From the NCBI GenBank assembly GCA_937142855.1, contig CAKZQZ010000071.1, positions 1-40,239 on the forward strand: a stretch of 40,239 nucleotides of DNA. Direction: 5' to 3'. Positions 17,121-25,998 of this stretch are shown here, one piece after another. How positions within the stretch are numbered: the stretch's first letter is position 1; every line of letters starts with the position of its first letter. This DNA comes from an uncultured Alphaproteobacteria bacterium (GTDB taxonomy: Bacteria; Pseudomonadota; Alphaproteobacteria; Puniceispirillales; Marisalimonadaceae). The notes below the pieces were generated by a model. The model did not search any database and had not been told where the DNA came from. It saw only the letters and a program-made list of their open reading frames with translations. The translations under genes and the position numbers were made by a program.

Positions 17121-17891
17121 ATGTCCTCAATTAAACCAATAATAGGAATTTCTACTAATGAAATAACTAACTTTGGCGGAAGACAAGTTTCACATTCAAC
17201 TGGATTAAGGTACGTAAACGCCGTTGCAAAATTTACAAATGGCATACCAATTTTAATTCCATCTTATATAAATAATGATGATTTAGACCAACTTTTAAAA
17301 AAATTAGATGGTATTGTATTGACTGGTGGTAGGGCTAATATAGAGCCACACCATTTTGGAGGAAAGCCATTTCCCCCGGACGAACCAATAGATGTTGGAA
17401 GAGATGAAATTGTATTAAAATTGATACCTAAATGTGTAAGTTTAGGAATTCCAATTTTTGGTATTTGTAGAGGTATACAAGAAATGAATGTTGCCTATGG
17501 TGGCACTCTTCATTACAGAGTACATCTGTTGCCAGAAAAAAATGATCACAGAATGCCAAGAGAAGATGATGTAACTATAAAAGAGATATTTAAACTAAGG
17601 CACAGAATAGATTTTACTAAAAATGGATATTTTTATAATTTAATAAATAAAGAAAATTGTATGGTTAATTCTCTTCATGGCCAAGCAATAAACGCTTTAG
17701 CCCAAAATTTAAAAATTGAAGCTCTTTCTGATGATGGTGTTATAGAGGCAATAAGTATTCCGGAACATCCTTCATTTGCAGTAGGTGTTCAATGGCATGC
17801 GGAATATGAACCTGAGAATAATGACCTCAATAGATGTTTGTTTAAAGAGTTTGGTCTTGCTTGTTCGGAGTACGTTAAAAAAAATAAATGA
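17121..17891 (+). CDS. Gamma-glutamyl-gamma-aminobutyrate hydrolase family (PuuD-like, peptidase C26)
   Basis: 256 aa class I glutamine-amidotransferase-like hydrolase. The nucleophile is C116 in FGICRGIQEMNVAYGG. The catalytic His and Glu are in GVQWHAEYEPEN near residues 226-228. LHGQAI and LTGGRANIEP are typical of PuuD, which cleaves gamma-glutamyl amide bonds in putrescine breakdown. No other puu genes are here, so it may act on another gamma-glutamyl conjugate. It starts 40 nt after the dehalogenase on the same strand. No clear ribosome site precedes the ATG. It converges on the GST-like gene. Confidence 0.9.
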   Translation: MSSIKPIIGISTNEITNFGGRQVSHSTGLRYVNAVAKFTNGIPILIPSYINNDDLDQLLKKLDGIVLTGGRANIEPHHFGGKPFPPDEPIDVGRDEIVLKLIPKCVSLGIPIFGICRGIQEMNVAYGGTLHYRVHLLPEKNDHRMPREDDVTIKEIFKLRHRIDFTKNGYFYNLINKENCMVNSLHGQAINALAQNLKIEALSDDGVIEAISIPEHPSFAVGVQWHAEYEPENNDLNRCLFKEFGLACSEYVKKNK

Positions 17892-17898
17892 AATATCT

Positions 17899-18834
17899 CT
17901 ATGAAATTGAAGTTTGTGGCCCAATTGGAATTATTCTAAACGGATTAATATTTTCATGAGAGTAAAAATAGTGACGTTTGATATGTTCAAAATTGGTTGT
18001 TGATTTAATAGCATCTTCTTCAAGTAAATTTCTTAAATACCTACTTATATTTTTATACTCACTTATTTTTTTTAAGTTACACTTAAAATGAAAATAATAA
18101 ACACAGTCAAATCTAATTAACGTAGGAACAAGGCGGATATCTGCTTCAGTAAGTATGTCTCCAACTAAATAGTTACGTCCTTCTAAAATATCATTTACCA
18201 TATCAAGAGAGGTGAAGAGATTTTTTACAGCCTCTTCATACGAGTTCTGTGTTTTTGAAAAACCTGATCTATATACTCCATTATTGATGTTTTCATAAAT
18301 AGTATCATTAATAGAGTCGATTTGATCACGAAATTTTTCAGGATAGTAATCATCTTTATTTTTTGTAATATCATTAAAAGCATCATTCATAATTCTTATT
18401 ATTTCAGCCGATTCATTATTGACTATTGTTCTCGTTTTTTTATCCCATAAAATTGGAACAGTTGCTTTTGTTGATATGTCTTTGTCAGATAATTGATAAA
18501 TTTCATGAACATATCTTTTATTATGAAGACTATCACCAGACGTTCCAGGAAAGTTTTTTTCAAAAGACCAACCCATTTCAAGCATGTCGGGGTGAACATA
18601 ATCAACAGAGATATGACTTTCTAAATTTTTTAATTTTCTAAATATCAGTGTTCTGTGAGCCCATGGGCAGGCGTAGCTAACGTATAAATGGTATCTATTT
18701 GTTTCAGGTAAGTATGTTGAATGATTAGAGCTAATTTTGTTTCTAAAAACACTGCTGGCTCTTTTAAAACTCCCTTTTTGGTCATTGCTGGACACCGAGC
18801 CTTTTACCCACACACCATCAATAAGTTGTCCCAT
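17899..18834 (-). CDS. yqjG: Glutathionyl-hydroquinone reductase (Xi-class GST, YqjG/Ecm4 type)
   Basis: 311 aa. The catalytic Cys is C56 in YACPWAHRTLIFRKLK. The sequences EMGWSFEK, ATVPILWDKKTRTIVNNESA and AEIIRIMNDAF define the Xi-class GST. This class removes glutathione from glutathionyl-hydroquinones. A C-terminal helical domain follows (about 160-300) with LTEADIRLVPTLIRFD. The enzyme is cytoplasmic and uses glutathione. It stands alone on the minus strand and diverges from the hydroxyacyl-CoA dehydrogenase. Its setting beside a dehalogenase is typical of xenobiotic or aromatic degradation islands but is not proof of it. Confidence 0.9.
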   Translation of the reverse strand: MGQLIDGVWVKGSVSSNDQKGSFKRASSVFRNKISSNHSTYLPETNRYHLYVSYACPWAHRTLIFRKLKNLESHISVDYVHPDMLEMGWSFEKNFPGTSGDSLHNKRYVHEIYQLSDKDISTKATVPILWDKKTRTIVNNESAEIIRIMNDAFNDITKNKDDYYPEKFRDQIDSINDTIYENINNGVYRSGFSKTQNSYEEAVKNLFTSLDMVNDILEGRNYLVGDILTEADIRLVPTLIRFDCVYYFHFKCNLKKISEYKNISRYLRNLLEEDAIKSTTNFEHIKRHYFYSHENINPFRIIPIGPQTSIS

Positions 18835-18964
18835 TTATGTGTCCTTTAAGATTAATTTTTTTATGTTATGGTAGCATGTTTTTTAAAATTAAATAAATTC
18901 AAATTATTCAGTTAAAATTTTAAAAAAATAATTATAATTAACTTTCACAATTAAAGGAAAAATA

Positions 18965-19897
18965 ATGAAAAATGTTGGTGTAATTGGGGGAGGTTTAATA
19001 GGTGCTAGCTGGGCAGCTATATTTTCAAAAAGTGGGTTTAATGTCCTCGTTCATGACAGTCATCCTGAAGTCTTCGAAAGTTTTGAAAGTAGAGTCCAAT
19101 TATTTTTAGAAGAATTAAAAAGCATAGATGATTCCATTAATGTTGAAGAGAGTTTAAAGAGAATTAAAATTAATGTCACCATTGAAGAGTTATGTAGTAG
19201 CGTTAACTACATTCAAGAAAGCGCCCCAGAAATCTTATCTGTCAAGCAAGAGCTTTTTGCTAAGTTAGATAATCTTGCATCGGATGATATAGTTATAGCT
19301 TCATCTTCTTCGGCTATGCCTATATCGAGTATAACTCAAAATTTGAGAGGGCAACATAGGTGTATTATTGCTCATCCAGCTAATCCTCCCCACCTAATTC
19401 CTTGTGTTGAATTGTGCCCGAGTGAAAACACTTCTCAAAAAACAATAGAAAAAACACAAGAAATTTTTAAATCATCCGGAGCTTCTATTGTAAATGTTAG
19501 AAAAGAGATAGATGGTTTTATTTTAAATAGATTACAAGGAGCTCTTTTAAATGAAGCAATGAGGTTATACTCAGAAGGTTATGCTAATTCAGATGAGATA
19601 GACGCCACCATTAGAGATGGATTAGGATTGAGGTGGGCATTTATGGGACCTTTTGAAACTATAGACTTAAATGCTCCAGGAGGGATCAAGGATTATATTG
19701 CTAGATATGGTCCTATGTATGTTGAGATGGCTAAAAATCAAACTTCTGTTCCAGACTGGTCTGTAAAAGTAGGAGAAAAATTAGAGGCCGAAAGAAGAGA
19801 AAAGCTAAGTCATAATGAATTAATTGAAAGAGCTAACAAAAGAAATCATCTTCTAAAATCATTAAGGAAAGTAAAAATAGATAATAATGAAGTATAA
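18965..19897 (+). CDS. 3-hydroxyacyl-CoA dehydrogenase family (carnitine/gulonate dehydrogenase-like)
   Basis: 310 aa. The dinucleotide motif is VGVIGGGLIGASWAAIF at residues 4-20. The active-site region IAHPANPPHLIPCVELCPSE holds the catalytic His, and the C-terminal domain (about 190-300) begins GFILNRLQGALLNEAMRL. The length and the HPANPPHL form match the short L-carnitine, L-gulonate and 3-hydroxybutyryl-type dehydrogenases rather than the FadB fusion. AAAGGA lies before the ATG. It is first in a plus-strand run with a CaiB/BaiF CoA-transferase 22 nt downstream, so the substrate may be a CoA-activated or carnitine-like 3-hydroxyacid. Confidence 0.88.
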   Translation: MKNVGVIGGGLIGASWAAIFSKSGFNVLVHDSHPEVFESFESRVQLFLEELKSIDDSINVEESLKRIKINVTIEELCSSVNYIQESAPEILSVKQELFAKLDNLASDDIVIASSSSAMPISSITQNLRGQHRCIIAHPANPPHLIPCVELCPSENTSQKTIEKTQEIFKSSGASIVNVRKEIDGFILNRLQGALLNEAMRLYSEGYANSDEIDATIRDGLGLRWAFMGPFETIDLNAPGGIKDYIARYGPMYVEMAKNQTSVPDWSVKVGEKLEAERREKLSHNELIERANKRNHLLKSLRKVKIDNNEV

Positions 19898-19919
19898 TTA
19901 ATGAGAGGTCTTTTGAGTT

Positions 19920-21104
19920 TTGTTACCACTAGATGATTTAAAAATTTTAGATATGTCACGTCTTGCTGCAGGAAACATGGTAAGCCACATGCTTGCAGAT
20001 TTTGGCGCTGATGTAATCAAAGTTGAGAAACCTGGTAAAGGAGATGATCTTAGAAACTGGAAAGTTAATGATGTTTCTCATTGGTGGGCAGTTTATTCAA
20101 GAAATAAAAGAAGTCTTGCTCTTAATTTAAAGCAAGAAGAAGGACTTGGAATTTTAAAAGACCTAGTCAAAAGTGCAGATGTATTCATTGAAAATTTTGT
20201 TCCTGGGACCCTTGAGAAATGGGGAATTGGTCCTGATCAATTAATGGAATTGAATAAAAATTTAATAATCCTTAGGATATCTGGTTGGGGTCAGACTGGA
20301 ATATATAAGAACTCACCTGGTTTTGGATCTTTGGTTGAAGGAATGAGTGGCTTTGCTTCAATGACTGGGGAAGAGAACCAGACACCATTACTCCCACCGC
20401 TTGCACTAGCAGATATGGTTGCTGGGTTAACAGGTTTTGGGGCTATCTTAATGTCAATAATAGTATCTAAAAAAAATCAAACTGGTGGGCAAGTTATTGA
20501 TCTATCATTGTTTGAGCCTCTTTTTTCAATTTTAGGACCATGGGCTGCAAGTTATGATATATCGGGGAAAATTCCTCCTCGTATGGGAAACAGAAGTAAT
20601 GTGGCAGCACCAAGAGGAATATACAAAACAAAAGACAGTAGGTATGTTTCACTATCGGCTTCAATGCAGTCAATGTGGGAAAAACTTGCAGTTACTATTG
20701 GAGCTGAAGATTTGATTACAGATCCAAGGTTTATTTCAAATAGCGATAGACTAAGAAATCAAGAAGATTTGGATGATGTTATCTCAAAGTTCATTAAAAA
20801 GTTTAATAGAGATCTTTTATTAGAGAAATGTTCAGAAGCTGGTATTACTGTTGGGCCAGTCCTTGATATATCAGAAATAATTGAACATCCTTATGTTAAG
20901 GATCGACAGATTTTAACTAAACATTTTAATAAAGAGTATGGTGAAATATTAATGCATGAAGCTTTTCCAAGGCTAAGTAAGACGCCAGGAAAAATTAATA
21001 AGCCTGCACCTACAGTTGGAGAAAATACGGACGATATTCTAAAAGAGATTGGAATATCACAGGAACAAATTAATCAACTCAGAGAAAAAGATATTATTAG
21101 CTAG
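19920..21104 (+). CDS. CaiB/BaiF family class III CoA-transferase
   Basis: 394 aa. Hallmarks are DMSRLAAGNMVSHMLADFGA at the start, ADVIKVEKPGKGDDLRNW, and the catalytic Asp D165 in LALADMVAGL. It moves CoA between acyl-CoA and a free acid. The only usable start is TTG at 19920; a TGA lies in frame two codons upstream. The ribosome site is weak (GAGAGG about 12 nt back). Downstream of the hydroxyacyl-CoA dehydrogenase, it would activate an organic acid as the CoA thioester before oxidation. The substrate is unknown. Confidence 0.9.
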   Translation: MLPLDDLKILDMSRLAAGNMVSHMLADFGADVIKVEKPGKGDDLRNWKVNDVSHWWAVYSRNKRSLALNLKQEEGLGILKDLVKSADVFIENFVPGTLEKWGIGPDQLMELNKNLIILRISGWGQTGIYKNSPGFGSLVEGMSGFASMTGEENQTPLLPPLALADMVAGLTGFGAILMSIIVSKKNQTGGQVIDLSLFEPLFSILGPWAASYDISGKIPPRMGNRSNVAAPRGIYKTKDSRYVSLSASMQSMWEKLAVTIGAEDLITDPRFISNSDRLRNQEDLDDVISKFIKKFNRDLLLEKCSEAGITVGPVLDISEIIEHPYVKDRQILTKHFNKEYGEILMHEAFPRLSKTPGKINKPAPTVGENTDDILKEIGISQEQINQLREKDIIS

Positions 21105-21183
21105 TAACATCATATAGCAAATCATTTATTGACATAAAAAAATTAAAATAACAGACTATTTATTAATATTGGGAGGATTATTA

Positions 21184-22941
21184 ATGGATGGTTTTAAAAA
21201 AGAATCAGATACCTTTGATTTAATTATCAGAAACGGTCTACTGGTAGACGGAACAGGTAATAAATCTCAAAAAGCAGATATTGCTGTGAAAGATGGACTA
21301 ATAGCTGCTATAGGGCATGTTGATGGCAAGTGTCATCAACAAATAGATGCAAAGGATCTAGTAGTAACTCCTGGGTTTGTCGACATTCATACACATTATG
21401 ATGGACAAGCTATATGGGACAGTCAATTGAAACCATCATCAATCCATGGTGTGACTACAGTTGTGATGGGGAATTGTGGCGTTGGTTTTGCGCCTTGTAA
21501 GCCAGAAGATAGAGTTAAATTAGTTGAGCTAATGGAAGGCGTAGAAGATATTCCAGCTCCAGTTATGCATGAGGGGCTTGACTGGCAATGGGAAACTTTT
21601 GAAGAATACATAGAGGCTTTAGAAAGAAATAAACTTGATATTGATGTTTGCGCTCTTTTACCTCATGCCGCCTTAAGGGTATATGTTATGGGGCAAAGGG
21701 CAATTAATCATGAAGCCGCAACTGTTAATGATATGAATATGATGAGAAAACTTGCCAAAGAAGCTGTGGAAGCAGGTGCTTTTGGTTTCTCAACTTCTAG
21801 AACAATTAGTCATAAAAGTTTAAAGGGTGAATTTACGCCAACCTTAAGAGCACATGAAGATGAATTAACAGCTATAGCCATGGGACTTTCAGACGCAGGC
21901 GCAGGTTTCATGGAAATAGTTTCGGACTGGAATGAACCAGATCCTGAAACAGAATTTGAAGTGTTAAAGCGCATTGTAAAAAAATCTGGTAGGCCTGTAG
22001 TTTTTAGTTGTACACAAAGACATGATAGACCAGATTTCTGGAAAGATTTGATGGAAATGGCTAGAGAGGCTCAAAAAGAAGGTTTGCCAATTAGGCCAGT
22101 AGTTACGCCAAGACCAATAGGATTACTTTTGGGCCTAAATGGAAGCCAAAATCCCTTTTCAGGAACAGATACCTATAAGTCTCTTTCTGATTTACCACTT
22201 GATGAACGTGTTGTTGAAATGAAGAAAAAGGAGATAAAAGAAAAAATTTTATCCGAGGATCCTATAAAGGGAAGCACTTTCCCATTAATTAATAGAATTG
22301 GATATTCACAAATGTATAGGTTTGGCTCTCCACCCAATTATAAACCTAAACAAGAAGATTCCATAGAAAACCTGGCTCGTGTTAAGGGTGTTTCTGCTGC
22401 AGAAATGGCTTATAATATCCTTTTGGAAAATGAAGGGAATAACTTTATTTATGCACCTTTAGTTAATTATGCTGATCATACATTTAATGTGTGTCAAACC
22501 ATGCTAGAAGATAAAAATGCAATTATGGGTTTAGGTGATGGTGGTGCTCATGTTGGTTTTATTTTAGATGCTGGATATCCTACATGGCTTATATCGTATT
22601 GGTCAGTGAAGAAAAAAGTTTTTTCTATGGAGGAAACAATAAGAAGATTAACTTCTGATACTGCTATAGCAGCGGGGTTGAGTGATAGAGGTCTTTTGAA
22701 AGTAGGATTAAAAGCAGACATTAACATAATTGATTGGGATAATGTTGGATCTTCAGACCCTTTTATGACGCAGGATTTACCCGCAGGAGGCAAGCGATTA
22801 ATGCAACATACTAAAGGTTATGTTGCTACTATTGTGGCTGGGAAAATAACTTATGAAAATGGTAATTCTACAAAAGAGAGACCGGGAATTTTAGTTAGAT
22901 CGGTAAAAGATAGTCAAAAAGTGTTTGCCTTATCAAATTAA
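21184..22941 (+). CDS. Amidohydrolase, D-aminoacylase / N-acyl-D-amino-acid deacylase family
   Basis: 585 aa. Typical ends are LIIRNGLLVDGTGNKSQKAD at the start and the metal motif DIHTHYDGQAIWD (two His). An HGVTTVVMGNCGVGFAP segment follows, then a GDGGAHVGFILDAG motif with the late Asp/His ligands and KADINIIDWDNV near the C-terminus. Members deacylate N-acyl-D-amino acids or open cyclic imides and hydantoins. Arginine codons here are mostly AGA/AGG (4 of about 24 are CGN), the norm for this window. Start: the ATG at 21184 follows GGGAGGA 6 nt upstream; the TTG at 21169 overlaps that site. It is in line with the CoA-transferase. Confidence 0.9.
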   Translation: MDGFKKESDTFDLIIRNGLLVDGTGNKSQKADIAVKDGLIAAIGHVDGKCHQQIDAKDLVVTPGFVDIHTHYDGQAIWDSQLKPSSIHGVTTVVMGNCGVGFAPCKPEDRVKLVELMEGVEDIPAPVMHEGLDWQWETFEEYIEALERNKLDIDVCALLPHAALRVYVMGQRAINHEAATVNDMNMMRKLAKEAVEAGAFGFSTSRTISHKSLKGEFTPTLRAHEDELTAIAMGLSDAGAGFMEIVSDWNEPDPETEFEVLKRIVKKSGRPVVFSCTQRHDRPDFWKDLMEMAREAQKEGLPIRPVVTPRPIGLLLGLNGSQNPFSGTDTYKSLSDLPLDERVVEMKKKEIKEKILSEDPIKGSTFPLINRIGYSQMYRFGSPPNYKPKQEDSIENLARVKGVSAAEMAYNILLENEGNNFIYAPLVNYADHTFNVCQTMLEDKNAIMGLGDGGAHVGFILDAGYPTWLISYWSVKKKVFSMEETIRRLTSDTAIAAGLSDRGLLKVGLKADINIIDWDNVGSSDPFMTQDLPAGGKRLMQHTKGYVATIVAGKITYENGNSTKERPGILVRSVKDSQKVFALSN

Positions 22942-22957
22942 TATTGAAAGTTAAATT

Positions 22958-24358
22958 TTGAGTAAAATTAATTATTCAAATAATTTGATTGTACTTCCTT
23001 TTTCTAAAATTTTTTTTAAATTAGCCATACCAAATTTATATTCTACTTTAATAGCTGCTATGACTATAGTTTTTGATCTTTGGTATGTTGGTCAAATTGG
23101 TGTTTCAGAGTTAGCAGGGGTAGCTTATATTTTTCCAGTTTATATGCTTACTAGCATGTTATCTAATGGTGCATTTGGCGGAGCTATAAGTGGCTCTGTT
23201 GCAAGAGCTTTTGGTAGTCAAAATTTTTTTCAAGCATCATGTGTCTTCAGATCTGCAATAATAATTGCAATTTTCGGATCGTTAATAATGATGAGTTTGT
23301 ATTTTTTTTACTCAGAGAGTTTCTTTGACTTCTTCAAAGTTGATGAACAAGTAGCATTATCCGCCTTGATTTATGGTGATATCTTATTAGGTGGCATTAT
23401 TTTTATTTGGCTTTTTAATGTTACGATATCTGTAACTAGAGGTTCTGGTAATACAATTATACCTGCTATTGGTTGGACAATAGTTTTGCTAATACACATT
23501 TTAGCAGCAGCTATTAATTTCAAATTTGATTCTGGAAATATTTATCTAATTGATGAGGTAATTTTTTTTGGTGGTTTATTGAGTTTTTCATCTCTTCAAT
23601 GGGCAATAATTTCACTAATATTAGGTTATGTTTTTGGAATCATTTTTATGATTACTTATTATATTTTTGGAAAACATCCTTTTGCTTTAGCTATAAAAGA
23701 CATTTTGAAATTTAATGGAATTTTTCGATTAATTAGGTCTGGTTCCCTAGCGAGTTGTCAATCATTGATGACTATAGCTTTAGCCTTGTACTGTACTACA
23801 ATAGTAAGCAAATTTGGAACAGACTGGATAGCTGGTTTCGGTATAGCAATAAGATTAGAGTTGTTACTAATTCCTATAATTTTTGGAATTGGGGGTGCAC
23901 TTATTGCTATAGTTGGCGCAAATGTTGGAGCAAAAAAGATAGAAAGAGCATTAAATATGACATGGAAAGGCACACTCTTTTCAGTTTGCGTTGTAGGCTT
24001 TATAGGTATTCTATTCTCTTTATATCCTAATTTTTGGTCTTTGTTATTTACAGATAAAAAAGAAATTTATGACGCATCAAACCTTTACCTAAATATTGTC
24101 GCGCCCTTTTATGCCTTTTTTGCTCTTGGGCTAGGACTTTATTTTGTTTCACAAGCTTTTAATACCCTTATCTGGCCAGTTATGGGAACTTTAATTAGGT
24201 TAACGTTTGTAGTTTTGATATCACAAATATTATTTAGTTTTGACTTAGCATCACCAACTAATATTTTTATCATCATGTCAGTAGGGATGATGATTTATGG
24301 TGTTTTTATTAGTCTAACCCTATATTTTGGTTCTTGGAAAAAAATGATTAATATTTAA
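22958..24358 (+). CDS. MATE family multidrug efflux transporter
   Basis: 466 aa with about twelve helices in two halves. The first half has FKLAIPNLYSTLIAAMTIVF and GAFGGAISGSVARAFGSQNF. The second has GIGGALIAIVGANVGAKKIE and the final segment VMGTLIRLTFVVL. Such pumps exchange cationic or other small molecules for Na+ or H+. The start is TTG (MSKINYSNN) with a weak upstream GAAAG. Only 16 nt separate it from the amidohydrolase stop, so it ends the plus-strand run begun at 18965. Its last four bases overlap the convergent alcohol dehydrogenase gene. Confidence 0.9.
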   Translation: MSKINYSNNLIVLPFSKIFFKLAIPNLYSTLIAAMTIVFDLWYVGQIGVSELAGVAYIFPVYMLTSMLSNGAFGGAISGSVARAFGSQNFFQASCVFRSAIIIAIFGSLIMMSLYFFYSESFFDFFKVDEQVALSALIYGDILLGGIIFIWLFNVTISVTRGSGNTIIPAIGWTIVLLIHILAAAINFKFDSGNIYLIDEVIFFGGLLSFSSLQWAIISLILGYVFGIIFMITYYIFGKHPFALAIKDILKFNGIFRLIRSGSLASCQSLMTIALALYCTTIVSKFGTDWIAGFGIAIRLELLLIPIIFGIGGALIAIVGANVGAKKIERALNMTWKGTLFSVCVVGFIGILFSLYPNFWSLLFTDKKEIYDASNLYLNIVAPFYAFFALGLGLYFVSQAFNTLIWPVMGTLIRLTFVVLISQILFSFDLASPTNIFIIMSVGMMIYGVFISLTLYFGSWKKMINI

Positions 24359-25404
24359 GGAATAAAGACACCCTTACCATCAGATTGAAGGTCAAAAAGC
24401 TTGTAGGCCTCATCAGCTTGGTCTAATGACCAAGAGTGAGTGAATAATTTATCTACATCAATTTTTTTCTCAGTTACAAAATTTGCACAATCAGCCTGTC
24501 CATGTTTAGAAAATGTCCAGCTACCAATCAAGGTAACCTGTCTTCTCAAGAGATCGTTGCTTACATCTAAAGTTACTTCACCACCTTCTCCTACAAAACA
24601 AGCTTTCCCCCAAGTTTTTACACATTTAACAGAGTAAGATCTTGCTGAAGGTGCGGACGAGGCATCAATGGACGCGTCAACACCTAATCCATTTGTATGT
24701 TCTTTAATTTCTTCTAATAAATTTTGATGATTTTCTGGGTTTATTGTTATATCAGCTCCAAATTCGATAGATCGATCCAATCTTTTTTGATTTGTATCTA
24801 GGGCAATAATTTTAGCTCCCATTTTATGCGCCAACATTACAGCTGACAAACCAACAGGTCCCATACCAAATATTGCAATTGTTTGACTAGCTTTTAAGGA
24901 TAATCTATCTAAGGCCCCCCATGCTGTACCTGTTCCGCAGGAGATTGCTGCCCCTGAAATAAATGAAATTTCTTCTCTTAGCGGCACTAATGTACTTGCG
25001 GGACATCTCATATACTTTGCATGAGCACCATTGCCAGTAACACCAAACACAGCTTTAACACCATCATTACAAAGTTGTTGCCATCCAGTAGAACAGTGAA
25101 AACAATTACCACATCCTTCATAATGATGTTGCATGACTCTCATGCCTTTATAGAAGGAGTTTTTAGAAACATTTGATCCTATATCAACAACGACTCCACA
25201 GGGCTCATGTCCAGCTATAACTGGCTTATCATCACCCCCGAGACCTAATGATGAAGGTCCACTATTTGCCCTGTAAAATTTCAGGTCACTGCCACACATG
25301 CCAGATGCTTTTATTTCGATTATTACATCATTTGGACCTGGCGTTGGGTCTTTGAAATCTTGTATTTCTAATTTTTTATTTCCTAAAAAAACTATTCCCT
25401 TCAT
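24355..25404 (-). CDS. Zinc-dependent alcohol/polyol dehydrogenase (MDR superfamily)
   Basis: 349 aa medium-chain dehydrogenase. Catalytic zinc ligands are C37 and H66 with E67 (GHEPCGVV). The structural zinc has four cysteines, C98, C101, C104 and C112 (GCGNCFHC...LC). The NAD site is IFGMGPVGLSAVML. The layout resembles threonine or sorbitol dehydrogenases and other sugar-alcohol enzymes. The specificity is not decided. It follows a cytochrome c' gene on the same strand with a 22-nt gap. Its end overlaps the MATE gene by 4 nt, convergently. Confidence 0.9.
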   Translation of the reverse strand: MKGIVFLGNKKLEIQDFKDPTPGPNDVIIEIKASGMCGSDLKFYRANSGPSSLGLGGDDKPVIAGHEPCGVVVDIGSNVSKNSFYKGMRVMQHHYEGCGNCFHCSTGWQQLCNDGVKAVFGVTGNGAHAKYMRCPASTLVPLREEISFISGAAISCGTGTAWGALDRLSLKASQTIAIFGMGPVGLSAVMLAHKMGAKIIALDTNQKRLDRSIEFGADITINPENHQNLLEEIKEHTNGLGVDASIDASSAPSARSYSVKCVKTWGKACFVGEGGEVTLDVSNDLLRRQVTLIGSWTFSKHGQADCANFVTEKKIDVDKLFTHSWSLDQADEAYKLFDLQSDGKGVFIP

Positions 25405-25426
25405 AGATTTTTCCTTAAATTAAGAT

Positions 25427-25876
25427 TTAATTTCTGAATTTTTGATGACAGCCTTTACAAGTATTAGCTAAGTTTCGAAAGGCTTGAATTGAAGTATCTG
25501 AGTTTTCTGTTTGTGCTTGGTTTACCAACTCCAAAGAGGCCTCTTCAAAATTTTTGATTGCCATACTAAACCCATTAGGATCCAACCAAATATTTTTAGA
25601 TGCTTCGGAAGGAGAAACGTCACTACCTTCAGGAAAATACTTTGACATCTCTCTGCTCCAAGACAATAACTTTTGGGCAGATTTTTCTATATTTTCAAAA
25701 TCATTTTCTCTTAAACCAACATTGATTTGCTTCATCATAGTTTTGCTCATTTTAAATTTATCCATTCGTTCTTTGATCACTCCCGTGGCACCCTCGTGAG
25801 CAAATATTGGATTAACTGAAACAAAGACTAGCAAAATTAATGAATTTAAAATTATAAATATTTTATTAGTTTTCAT
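25427..25876 (-). CDS. Cytochrome c' family (class II c-type cytochrome)
   Basis: About 149 aa. A signal peptide covers residues 1 to about 26 (FIILNSLILLVFVSVNPIFA). The mature part is helical with the single haem motif CKGCH close to the C-terminus, the class II arrangement, and a late FRNLANTCKGCHQKFRN. Start: the ATG at 25876 precedes the signal peptide and follows AAAGG; an upstream in-frame Met adds 35 unlikely residues. It is periplasmic, and may bind NO/CO or carry electrons. It diverges from the chromate transporter gene and lies upstream of the alcohol dehydrogenase. Confidence 0.85.
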   Translation of the reverse strand: MKTNKIFIILNSLILLVFVSVNPIFAHEGATGVIKERMDKFKMSKTMMKQINVGLRENDFENIEKSAQKLLSWSREMSKYFPEGSDVSPSEASKNIWLDPNGFSMAIKNFEEASLELVNQAQTENSDTSIQAFRNLANTCKGCHQKFRN

Positions 25877-25998
25877 ATTGATTAAACCTTTTGTAAATTT
25901 AAACTTTAAATCAATTACAATATTAATGTAATTAATAATCAATGAAAATTGTATATTATTAGTGGTAATAAGAAATATCATTTTATAGGAAATATATT

